NCBI RefSeq assembly: GCF_040581415.1
Contig: NZ_CP114014.1
Coordinates: 2,170,001-2,234,000 of the forward strand
Direction: 5' to 3'
Length of the DNA: 64,000 bases
DNA from: Paraconexibacter sp040581415
Lineage (GTDB): Bacteria; Actinomycetota; Thermoleophilia; Solirubrobacterales; Solirubrobacteraceae
The notes under the pieces were generated by a model. That model was not told the DNA's origin. It was given only the letters and a program-made list of their open reading frames with translations, and searched no databases. Numbering within the stretch: the first letter of the stretch is position 1; each line of letters starts with the position of its first letter. This document shows positions 25,106-34,055 of the stretch, piece after piece. The position numbers and the translations under genes are program-made.

Positions 25106-25981
25106 ATGTCGCGCACGTGCAGACTCCCGCTCGCCCTGCTTGCGAGCCTCGTCGCCGGCCTGGCCGGCACCTCCGCCGCCCAGGCCGCACCGGCCCCGGC
25201 GAAGGTCCGGTTCACGGCCGAGGGCGCGGTCCGGACGCTGGTGTCGCAGCGCGAGATCACCACGACCGACGCACCCGCCCAGACCGCCGGCGCCCCCTGC
25301 CCGGGGACGAGCGCGGGCGGTGCGCTGGACGTCGCCACGTCCGGGAAGTGGACCGGCGCGGCGGATCCCGCGACCGGCGCCGCGGCCGTCACCTCGATCC
25401 TCGGGGACGTGTTCCCGAACGAGCTCGATCCGCGGAGCTTCGTCCTGATGGTCAACAGCGTCGTGGTGGCCGGCTCGCCCTGCAACCTGGAGCTCAACAG
25501 CGGCGACACCGTCCTCTATTACCTCAGCACGCTGCCGGCCGCGGCGATCGACCCGAGCTGCCGCACGAACGGCCGGGACGGGCTGTGCGGCAGCATCGAC
25601 CGCACCGGCCCGCCCGCGCAGATCACCGCGATCAAGGAGCAGCAGCGGTTCGCCGCGGGGAAGGCGCCGCTGACCCTGTCCGGGACCGCGGGCGCCGACC
25701 CGAACGGCGTAGCCGACGTGCGCATCCGCCTGACGCGCGTGCGGGGCAAGAAGTGCCACTACTACTCGGGCATCGACGAGACCTTCCTGCGCTCGAAGAA
25801 GTGCGGCGCGGACGGGCAGCAGCTGTTCTCGATCGGCAGTGGCGCGACGTGGTCCTACCTGCTGCCGCGCCGTATGACGCCGGGCCGTTACACGCTCGAC
25901 GTGCAGGCGGTCGACGCGCTCGGCAACGCCTCGGTCGTCGGCGCCCGGGGGCGCGACCGCATCGTGTTCTTCGTCAGATGA
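25106..25981 (+). CDS. Exported protein with DUF4430 (transcobalamin-like) fold
   Basis: 291 residues, ATG 25106; signal peptide ends near AAQAAP. Residues ~35-150 (VRTLVSQREITTTDAP... FVLMVNSVVVAGSPCNLELNSGDTVLYYLS) match the DUF4430 pattern: a strand, then a 'product over 100 residues' ending in a short GD-V-LYY strand seen in vitamin-B12-binding proteins. Two Cys pairs (SPCNLE, PSCRT..GLCG, KKCHYY..KKCG) would form disulphides. C-terminal half is Ig-like. Its stop overlaps the next gene's ATG (ATGA at 25978). Confidence 0.7.
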   Translation: MSRTCRLPLALLASLVAGLAGTSAAQAAPAPAKVRFTAEGAVRTLVSQREITTTDAPAQTAGAPCPGTSAGGALDVATSGKWTGAADPATGAAAVTSILGDVFPNELDPRSFVLMVNSVVVAGSPCNLELNSGDTVLYYLSTLPAAAIDPSCRTNGRDGLCGSIDRTGPPAQITAIKEQQRFAAGKAPLTLSGTAGADPNGVADVRIRLTRVRGKKCHYYSGIDETFLRSKKCGADGQQLFSIGSGATWSYLLPRRMTPGRYTLDVQAVDALGNASVVGARGRDRIVFFVR

Positions 25982-26940
25982 GCGGCCGCACGCGCCGAGG
26001 CGTCCAGGTGCCCGCGGCGGCCGGCGTCCTGCTGGCCGTCCTCGCGCTGGCCGGCTGCGGCGGCGACCAGGAGGGTGCCGGCGCGCAGCTCGTCGTCACG
26101 CAGGACTTCGGGACGCGGTCGATCGCCGACCTGCCGCAGCCGACCACCAGGCCAGGGTCGACGATCCTCGAGCTGCTGTCGGCGAATGTCCCCGGCGTGC
26201 GGACCGCCACGATCGCCGCCCAGCCGCAGCTCAGCGCCGTCGGGCCCGTCACCAACGCGACCGTCGACGGCCGGACCAAGCGCTGGACCCTGTTCGTCAA
26301 CGGCGTGGGCGAGGACGCCGAGGGGCCCGGCCAGGAGCTCGACGACAACGACGTCGTCTGGTGGGACCACCACGACACCGGCGCCGCCGCGCGGGTGCCC
26401 GCGGTCGTCGGCTCGTTCCCGGCGCCGTTCCGCAACGGCGTCGAGGGCAAGCGCATGCCGCTGCGGATCGAGTGCTCGCCGGCCGACATCCCGGCCTGCC
26501 AGAAGGTGCAGGACGCGATGACCGCCGCCGGGGTGTTCGCGGCCCAGGGCGGGCTGCAGCAGTCCATCACCGACGAGACGCTGCGCATCATCGTGGGCCC
26601 CTGGGAGCGGATCCGGGACGACGACACGGCCCGCCTGCTGGAGGGCGGCCCCCGCGTCAGCGGTGTCTACGCGCGTCCCACGCCCGACGGGCGCTCGATC
26701 GCGCTGCTCGACGCGACCGGGAAGCAGACGCGCGAGCTCGGACCCGGAAGCGGGCTGATCGCGGCCACCCGGCTGCGGGACGGCCAGCCCGTCTGGTTCA
26801 TCACCGGCCCCGACGTCGCCGGCGTGTCGGCCGCCGCGCAGGCGCTGGACCAGGGCAACCTGAAGGACCACTACGCCCTCGCGGTCGACGACGGCCGGGC
26901 CGTCGCCGTGCCCGAGGTGGGCGTCGCCGTTCGGCCCTGA
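25978..26940 (+). CDS. Lipoprotein with DUF4430 (transcobalamin-like) fold
   Basis: 320 residues, ATG 25978 coupled to the preceding stop. Lipobox LALAGC. The first ~120 mature residues repeat the DUF4430 pattern: VVTQDFGTRSIADL, then GSTILELL, WTLFVNGVGE and DDNDVVWWDHHD. The second half (about 150-320) is a separate domain with RIECS...ACQK cysteines and several Gly-rich strands that I do not recognise. With the adenosyltransferase divergent next door, a link to cobalamin is plausible but unproven; no B12 transporter is nearby. Confidence 0.7.
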   Translation: MSGRTRRGVQVPAAAGVLLAVLALAGCGGDQEGAGAQLVVTQDFGTRSIADLPQPTTRPGSTILELLSANVPGVRTATIAAQPQLSAVGPVTNATVDGRTKRWTLFVNGVGEDAEGPGQELDDNDVVWWDHHDTGAAARVPAVVGSFPAPFRNGVEGKRMPLRIECSPADIPACQKVQDAMTAAGVFAAQGGLQQSITDETLRIIVGPWERIRDDDTARLLEGGPRVSGVYARPTPDGRSIALLDATGKQTRELGPGSGLIAATRLRDGQPVWFITGPDVAGVSAAAQALDQGNLKDHYALAVDDGRAVAVPEVGVAVRP

Positions 26941-27021
26941 CGCGGCCTGCCACGAAAGCCGCAGGGCCGTCCGTCGAAGGGGGGACGGAACGAACAGGTC
27001 TCACCTCTGCTCCGTGGACGC

Positions 27022-27053
27022 CCACAATGGACAGACTGTCCGTTGTGGACAAC
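27022..27053. promoter_or_regulatory. Overlapping palindromes upstream of pntAB
   Basis: A near-perfect 27-base palindrome CCACAAtGGACAGaCTGTCCgTTGTGG (27022-27048; shown in parts: CCACAA, GGACAG, CTGTCC, TTGTGG) overlaps a second one, GTTGTGGACAAC (27042-27053). It lies 54 bases before the pntA ATG. It may be an operator or a pair of alternative hairpins in the leader. Confidence 0.5.
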
Positions 27054-27106
27054 CACTAAGGTCCCGGCCTGCCTATGAGACTTGTTGTCCGAAGGAGACT
27101 GCGCAG

Positions 27107-28630
27107 ATGGTGATCGGTGTGCTGAAGGAGGCGGGGGCCGGGGAGACGCGCGTCGCTGCGACGCCGGCGACCGTCCAGCAGCTGCTCAAGCTCGGCTACG
27201 ACGTGGTCGTGCAGGCCGGGGCCGGTGACGCATCGAGCTTCGCGGACGCCGCGTTCGAGGAGGCCGGCGCGAGCATCGGGGACCCGCTGTCCGCCGACAT
27301 CGTGTTCGGCATCAACGCGCCGGCGAAGGAGCAGCTGGACGGGCTGAAGCAGGGCGCGACCCTCATCAGCCTGCTGTCCCCGCGCCTGGATCAGAGCATC
27401 GTCGACGACCTGGCCAAGCGGCCGATCACCGCGATGTCGATGGACGCCGTGCCGCGCATCTCGCGCGCACAGTCCCTCGACGTGCTCTCCTCGATGGCGA
27501 ACATCGCGGGCTACCGGGCCGTCGTCGAGGCCGCCCACACGTACGGGCGCTTCTTCACCGGCCAGGTCACGGCTGCGGGCAAGGTCAACCCGGCGAACGT
27601 CCTCGTCTGCGGGGTCGGCGTCGCCGGCCTGGCCGCGATCGGTGCCGCCGGCAGCCTGGGGGCGATCGTCCGCGCCACCGATCCACGGCCCGAGGTCGCC
27701 GACCAGGTCAAGTCGCTGGGCGGCGAGTACCTCTCGGTCGAGTCCGCAGAGGCCGAGGTCAGCTCCACCGGCTACGCCAAGGAGATGTCCGACGACTACA
27801 ACACGCTCGCCGCGCGCCTGTACGCCGAGCAGTGCAAGACCGTCGACATCATCATCACCACCGCGCTGATCCCCGGCCGGCCCGCGCCGACGCTGATCAC
27901 GGCCGACATGGTTGCGTCCATGAAGCCCGGCAGCGTCATCGTCGACATGGCCGCGGCCAACGGCGGCAACGTCGAGGGCACGGTCAAGGGCGAGTCCGTC
28001 GTCACGGACAACGGCGTGACGATCATCGGCTACACCGACCTCGCCGGGCGCCTTCCGGCCCAGGCGTCCCAGCTGTACGGCACGAACCTCGTCAACCTGA
28101 TGAAGCTCATGACGCCCGAGAAGGACGGCGTCCTGGTCCTCGACTTCGACGACGTCGTCCAGCGCGGCATGACCGTCGTCCGCGACGGTGAGCTCACCTG
28201 GCCGCCGCCGGAGGTGCAGGTCTCCGCCGCGCCCGCCGCGCCGGCAGCCGCGCCGGTCGAGAAGCCCGCCCCGCCGGAGCCGATGTCCGACGAGAAGCGC
28301 CTCGGCATCGTGCTCGGTGCGGCGCTCGTCTTCTTCCTGCTCGCGGCCAACGCGCCGGCTGCACTGATCCCGCGCCTGACCGTGTTCGCGCTGGCGATCG
28401 TCGTCGGGTACTACGTGATCGGCCACGTGCACCACGCGCTGCACACGCCGCTCATGTCGGTGACCAACGCGATCTCGGGCATCATCGTCGTCGGCGGGCT
28501 GCTGCAGATCGGGCACCACGACGGCGCGATCACCGCGGTCTCGACCGTGGCGATCCTGCTCGCGAGCATCAACATCTTCGGTGGCTTCGCGGTGACGCGC
28601 CGCATGCTCGCCATGTTCTCCAGGAGCTAG
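27107..28630 (+). CDS. pntA: NAD(P) transhydrogenase subunit alpha (PntA)
   Basis: 507 residues, ATG 27107 with AAGGAGA eight bases upstream. PntA binds NAD(H); with PntB it couples proton re-entry to hydride transfer from NADH to NADP+. It has an alanine-dehydrogenase-like N-terminal domain, nucleotide fold GVGVAGLAAIGAAGSLGA with following D of RATDPRPE, a QASQLYGTNLVNLM segment, then a Pro/Ala linker (about 395-425) and three or four C-terminal membrane helices. So alpha1 and alpha2 parts are fused, unlike the split pntAA/pntAB of many actinobacteria. pntB follows after six bases. Confidence 0.95.
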   Translation: MVIGVLKEAGAGETRVAATPATVQQLLKLGYDVVVQAGAGDASSFADAAFEEAGASIGDPLSADIVFGINAPAKEQLDGLKQGATLISLLSPRLDQSIVDDLAKRPITAMSMDAVPRISRAQSLDVLSSMANIAGYRAVVEAAHTYGRFFTGQVTAAGKVNPANVLVCGVGVAGLAAIGAAGSLGAIVRATDPRPEVADQVKSLGGEYLSVESAEAEVSSTGYAKEMSDDYNTLAARLYAEQCKTVDIIITTALIPGRPAPTLITADMVASMKPGSVIVDMAAANGGNVEGTVKGESVVTDNGVTIIGYTDLAGRLPAQASQLYGTNLVNLMKLMTPEKDGVLVLDFDDVVQRGMTVVRDGELTWPPPEVQVSAAPAAPAAAPVEKPAPPEPMSDEKRLGIVLGAALVFFLLAANAPAALIPRLTVFALAIVVGYYVIGHVHHALHTPLMSVTNAISGIIVVGGLLQIGHHDGAITAVSTVAILLASINIFGGFAVTRRMLAMFSRS

Positions 28631-28636
28631 TGGCCC

Positions 28637-30055
<1,419 letters not shown>

Positions 30056-30075
30056 GCGCCGCGCCGCCCGGGCCC

Positions 30076-30099
30076 GCGGTCGCCCCGGCGGGCGACCGC
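30076..30099 (+). terminator. Hairpin after pntAB
   Basis: Perfect 9-bp stem GCGGTCGCC/GGCGACCGC with a 6-base loop, 21 bases after the pntB stop. No T-run. Confidence 0.5.
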
Positions 30100-30110
30100 A
30101 GGCCGGACCG

Positions 30111-30209
30111 TCACGGCACCATCACGTTGAACCCGGCGTCGTTCAGCACGCCGGCCTTGTCGTAGGTCTGCGATCGCGCCGGCGATCCGCCGGAATCCCG
30201 GGTGATCAT
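30111..30209 (-). CDS. Small ORF or gene remnant downstream of manA
   Basis: Reads a 32-residue peptide from ATG 30209 to TGA 30111 with a protein-like ending QTYDKAGVLNDAGFNVMVP. It lies in the same frame as manA: reading through the manA TGA (30237-30239) would run into it after nine codons. This suggests either a small downstream gene or the last piece of an eroded gene. No Shine-Dalgarno is evident and the remnant was not identified. Confidence 0.3.
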   Translation of the reverse strand: MITRDSGGSPARSQTYDKAGVLNDAGFNVMVP

Positions 30210-30236
30210 GGCGCGGGCCGCCGCGCACGGCGTCCG

Positions 30237-31184
30237 TCAGCCCGGCAGCTCCGTCACCAGGACCGTCGCCTCGCCCGACACCGGGCCGACCGGCAGCTCC
30301 GCGCCCCCGTCCGCCGGAACCAGGAAGAACTGACCCGGCGCGAAGGTCGATGAGCCACAGTGCACGTCGCCGTCGACGACCGCGACGATCGCGCACTCAC
30401 CCGGGGTCGTGACCATCGCGGGACCGGTCAGCGCGCGACGCGTCACGGTGAAGAAGGCGTTGTCGGCGATCGGGCCGTCGCCGGCGTGCAGCGGCGGCTC
30501 GACGTCGTCCCAGTCGATCGACGCCATCGACTGCGGGACGTGCAGCTCGCGCGGCTCCCCGTCCAGGCCCAGCCGATTGAAGTCGAACACGCGATAGGTC
30601 GTGTCCGAGTTCTGCTGGATCTCCATGATCAGGCAGCCGCCGCCGATGGCGTGGACGCGGCCGGACGGGATGAAGATCGCGTCGCCGCCGGTGACGTCGA
30701 TGCGGTGGAGCATCGCCGAGACGTCCTCGCCGGCCTCCAGGGCGACGGTGAACGCCTCGCGCGTCACGCCCGCGCGGAGGCCGACGTACAGGTGGGCGTC
30801 CGGGGCGGCGTCGGCGAGGTACCAGAGCTCGTTCTTCGGCTCGCCCTGGAGCTCGTCGGCCAGGTGGTCCGGCGGGTGGACCTGCACCGACAGCGTCTCG
30901 CGCGCGTCGAGCAGCTTGATCAGGATGGGGAAGCGGTCGCCGAAAGCGGCTGCACGGGGCCCGAAGACCGCCTCGCGCTCGTCCGTCCAGAGCTCGTTCA
31001 GCGTGGCCCCGTCGCGCGCCCCGCCGATGACGACCGACTGCGCTTCGGGACGGTCGACGACCTCCCACGACTCGCCGATCGGCGGACCCTCCGGGAGCGG
31101 CTTGCCGTAGCGCTCCTCCAGGAGGCGGCCGCCCCAGATCCGCTCCATGAACAGCGGGGTGAACGCGACGGGCTCCGAAAACAC
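30237..31184 (-). CDS. manA: Mannose-6-phosphate isomerase, class I (ManA)
   Basis: 315 residues from GTG 31184. Interconverts mannose-6-phosphate and fructose-6-phosphate. Class I hallmarks in place: WGGRLL near the N-terminus, the zinc ligands in QVHPPD and KNELWYLA, the zinc-binding PSGRVHAIGGG, and a second cupin-like C-terminal half. It is short compared with eukaryotic enzymes but normal for short bacterial type I enzymes. It is divergent from a GntR-type regulator across a shared inverted repeat, so it may be controlled by sugar availability. Confidence 0.9.
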   Translation of the reverse strand: MFSEPVAFTPLFMERIWGGRLLEERYGKPLPEGPPIGESWEVVDRPEAQSVVIGGARDGATLNELWTDEREAVFGPRAAAFGDRFPILIKLLDARETLSVQVHPPDHLADELQGEPKNELWYLADAAPDAHLYVGLRAGVTREAFTVALEAGEDVSAMLHRIDVTGGDAIFIPSGRVHAIGGGCLIMEIQQNSDTTYRVFDFNRLGLDGEPRELHVPQSMASIDWDDVEPPLHAGDGPIADNAFFTVTRRALTGPAMVTTPGECAIVAVVDGDVHCGSSTFAPGQFFLVPADGGAELPVGPVSGEATVLVTELPG

Positions 31185-31201
31185 GGCGCGAGCATACTCA
31201 G

Positions 31202-31261
31202 GAGAGAGTTCAGAACTGTGCTACGGTCGGCGGACCGATGAGTGTTCCGAACTCTTCTCTC
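31202..31261. promoter_or_regulatory. Divergent operator between manA and the GntR regulator
   Basis: Imperfect inverted repeat: GAGAGTTCAGAAC (31204-31216) versus GTTCCGAACTCTT (31244-31256), 11 of 13 bases complementary. One arm is between the genes and one lies inside the regulator's first codons. GntR/FadR-type autoregulation plus control of manA is the likely use. Confidence 0.45.
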
Positions 31262-31960
31262 GTCTCGGAGCAGGTCTTCGCGACACTGCTCGAGGCGCTG
31301 CTCGCGGGCCGCTACGCCCCCGGCGAGAAGCTGCCCCGCCAGCGCGAGCTCGCGGCGGACCTCGGCGTGACGCTGGGATCGCTCCGCGAGGCGCTCAAGC
31401 GGCTGGAGCAGATGGGCCTGGTCGAGGTCCGGCACGGGGACGCGACGCGCGTGCGGGACTGGCGCAGCAGCGGCGGCCTCGACGTCCTGGCGCATCTGCT
31501 GTTCCGCGGGGGGACGGTCGACCGCGGCGTCCTCGAGGACATCCTGGAGGCGCGGACGCTGATGCTCCGCGAACTGGCCGGCCTCGCCGCGACGCGCCGC
31601 ACCGCCGACCAGGCAGCCGAGCTCGACCGCCTCGCCGCCGAGTTCGCGACCCACCCGGACGACGCCGCCGCGGCCGCCCACGTCGACTTCGCCTTCTTCA
31701 CCGCCGTCACCGCCGCCGCCGGCAACCTCGTCTTCGTCCTGATCCTCAACGCGATCCGGGACCTCTACCTGGGGCACGTCGCGCTGGTGCCGGTGACCGC
31801 CCAGCCACGTGAGCTGGCGCCGCTCTACGCGGATCTCGCGGCCGCGATCGAGCGCCGGGACGACGGCGGGGCCCGCGCGACCGCGGCCGACCTCGCCGGC
31901 CGCCAGCGGGACCTCGTCGCCGCCGCGCTCGACTCGCTCCTGGGGCCCGCCGGCGGATGA
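31238..31960 (+). CDS. GntR-family regulator with FCD ligand domain (FadR subfamily)
   Basis: 240 residues from ATG 31238. Winged helix at about 10-72 with ALLAGRYAPGEKLPRQRELAADLGVTLGSLREALKRLEQMGLV (split here as GEKLPRQRELA and SLREALKRLE); the C-terminal ~150 residues are an all-helical FCD domain of the FadR type with DFAFFTAVTAAAGN, which senses acidic small molecules. Its stop overlaps the ATG of the next small gene (ATGA). It probably regulates itself, the GMC genes downstream and divergent manA. Confidence 0.88.
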   Translation: MSVPNSSLVSEQVFATLLEALLAGRYAPGEKLPRQRELAADLGVTLGSLREALKRLEQMGLVEVRHGDATRVRDWRSSGGLDVLAHLLFRGGTVDRGVLEDILEARTLMLRELAGLAATRRTADQAAELDRLAAEFATHPDDAAAAAHVDFAFFTAVTAAAGNLVFVLILNAIRDLYLGHVALVPVTAQPRELAPLYADLAAAIERRDDGGARATAADLAGRQRDLVAAALDSLLGPAGG

Positions 31961-32394
31961 GCCCGGACGGCCGGCTCACGGTCCTGCGCCCGCGCGAGGC
32001 GTCGATCCTCGCCGCGCTCACCGACGCGTTCGTCGCGCCGGCACCCCCGTTGCCGCACGTCCGGGACACCGACACCGCCTTCGCCGCCGACGCGAACCTC
32101 CAGGCCGCGCCGCAGGCGAACCGCCTCCTGCTGCGCGCGGGACTGCTGGCGATCGAGGTCGCCCCGCTGGCGCTGGGGTTCGGCGCTCGCCTGCGGCGCC
32201 TGGATCCCGCCGCCCGCACCGCGGCCCTCGACCGCCTCGAGCGCGGGCCGGCGGCGCCGCTCCTCAAGGGCCTGCGCACGCTGGCGCACCTGTCCTACTA
32301 CGGCGACCCCGCCGTCATGCGCCTGCTCGGCTACGACGCGGACGCCGTGGTCGCCCGGGCTGCGGACCTCCGCGCTCGCGAGCGCCGCTGGTAG
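31957..32394 (+). CDS. Small partner protein of GMC oxidoreductase (gluconate 2-dehydrogenase subunit 3-like)
   Basis: 145 residues, no clear signal peptide. Contains the helical LAHLSYYGDPAVMRLLGYD segment that I associate with small subunits encoded next to GMC oxidoreductases. ATG 31957 overlaps the regulator stop; its own TAG shares its last base with the GTG of the GMC gene, so the three are tightly coupled. Likely an accessory or electron-transfer partner; no haem motif is visible. Confidence 0.65.
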   Translation: MSPDGRLTVLRPREASILAALTDAFVAPAPPLPHVRDTDTAFAADANLQAAPQANRLLLRAGLLAIEVAPLALGFGARLRRLDPAARTAALDRLERGPAAPLLKGLRTLAHLSYYGDPAVMRLLGYDADAVVARAADLRARERRW

Positions 32395-34016
32395 TGGCCG
32401 TGTCGATCCCGACCCCGACCAGAACCCCGCCGCCCACACGCGACACCGGGACCCCCGCGTACACCGACGGCACCGGCACCTTCCACCCGACGACAAGGCG
32501 CCTGGTCGCCGGCCGGACGCTCGCCGGGGAGACGATCATCACGGTCGACGCCTGCGTCATCGGCTCCGGCGCCGGCGGGGCGCCGGTCGCGAAGGAGCTC
32601 GCCGAGGGCGGCATGCGCGTGGCGGTCCTGGAGGACGGCGACTGGCACGAGACGGCGTCGTTCACCGCCCGGCCGCGCGACATGACCCCGCGCCTGTACC
32701 GCGACGCCGGGCAGATCGTCACGGTCGGCACCCCGCCGATCGGGCTGCCCCTGGGTCGTGCCGTGGGCGGGACGACGCTCATCAACTCCGGAACCTGCTT
32801 CCGGACGCCGGACCACGTCCTGACGCAGTGGCAGCGCGACTTCGGGCTCGCCGAGCTCACGACCGCGAACCTGGACCCGTTCTTCCGCCGGGTCGAACGC
32901 GAGATCAACGTCAGCCGGGTCCCGGCCGGGCTCGCCGGCAGCAGCGCCCGTCTCGTCCTGGAGGGCGCCGCGCGGCTCGGGCTCTCGGGCGGGCACCTCT
33001 TCCGCAACGCCAAGGGCTGCGTCGGCAGCGGCGTGTGCGCCTTCGGATGCCCGACCGGCGCCAAGCAGCACACCGGCATCACCTACGTCCCGCGCGCCTG
33101 GGCTGCGGGCGCCACCACCTACACGGGCGTCACGGCCCAGCGCGTCGTCCATCGGGACGGCCGCGTCGCCGAGGTCGTGGCGCGGACCGCGGCCGGGGGC
33201 ACCCTACGGGTGCGCTGCCGCCACGCGATCGTCGCCTGCGGGACGCTCCTCACCCCGGCGCTGCTGGCGGCGAGCGGGGTGGGGCAGGCGTCCGGAGAGC
33301 TCGGTGGCAACCTCTCGATCCACCCGGCCAGCGCCGCGCGCGCCGTCTTCGACGAGGACCTCGACCCCTGGACCGGCGTCCCGCAGTCGGCCTACGTCGA
33401 CGGCCTCCAGGCCGAGGGGATCATGTTCGAGGGGATCTCGGGCCCACCCGACCAGGCCGCGGCGAGCACGCCGCGGACCGGCGCCGCCCACCGTGACCTG
33501 ATGCTCCAGGCCCGCCGGACCGCGTCGTTCGGCGTGATGGTCCACGACACCGCGCGGGGCTCCGTCCGCCGGCGGGCCGGGCAGACCGTCATCCGCTACG
33601 ACCTGCACCCGGACGACGCGGCCCGGTTCCAGCGGGGCATGGCCGTCCTCGCCGAGATCTTCTTCGCGGTGGGCGCCCGCGAGGTCGTCGTCCCGCTGGC
33701 CGGGGTGCCGACGCTGCGCGGGGGCGACGTCGGCCCGCTGACCACAGCCCGGATCCGGCCGCGGGACGTCAGCGCGATGGCCTTCCACCCGCTCGGGACG
33801 GCACGGGCCGGCGCCGACCCCGCGACCAGCGTCGTCGATCCGGACCTGCGGATGCACGGCATCGACGGCCTGCACGTGTGCGACGGGTCGGCCGTGCCGT
33901 CCTCGCTCGGCGTCAACCCGCAGATCACGATCATGGCGCTGGCGACGCGGCTGGCGTACCACCTGCTCGGAAAGCCCGCACCCGAGCACGAACCCGTCCC
34001 GACCGCGATCGCGTGA
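32394..34016 (+). CDS. GMC-family FAD oxidoreductase
   Basis: 540 residues; GTG 32394 overlaps the previous stop by one base, and a second GTG at 32400 is possible. FAD dinucleotide motif CVIGSGAGGAPVAKEL near residue 52, the RAVGGTTLINSG flavin segment, and the C-terminal His site MAFHPLGTARAG with GLHVCDGSAVPSSLGVNPQITIMA are all present. A Cys-rich stretch KGCVGSGVCAFGCPTGAK (CX5CX3C) lies near residue 208, like the cysteines of Fe-S-associated GMC enzymes but with Ser where a further Cys is usual. Substrate is probably an alcohol, sugar or sterol; it cannot be fixed from sequence. Confidence 0.85.
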   Translation: MAVSIPTPTRTPPPTRDTGTPAYTDGTGTFHPTTRRLVAGRTLAGETIITVDACVIGSGAGGAPVAKELAEGGMRVAVLEDGDWHETASFTARPRDMTPRLYRDAGQIVTVGTPPIGLPLGRAVGGTTLINSGTCFRTPDHVLTQWQRDFGLAELTTANLDPFFRRVEREINVSRVPAGLAGSSARLVLEGAARLGLSGGHLFRNAKGCVGSGVCAFGCPTGAKQHTGITYVPRAWAAGATTYTGVTAQRVVHRDGRVAEVVARTAAGGTLRVRCRHAIVACGTLLTPALLAASGVGQASGELGGNLSIHPASAARAVFDEDLDPWTGVPQSAYVDGLQAEGIMFEGISGPPDQAAASTPRTGAAHRDLMLQARRTASFGVMVHDTARGSVRRRAGQTVIRYDLHPDDAARFQRGMAVLAEIFFAVGAREVVVPLAGVPTLRGGDVGPLTTARIRPRDVSAMAFHPLGTARAGADPATSVVDPDLRMHGIDGLHVCDGSAVPSSLGVNPQITIMALATRLAYHLLGKPAPEHEPVPTAIA

Positions 34017-34055
34017 CCACCGGATCGCGGAGCCCGTCCGCATAGACTGCCCGGG

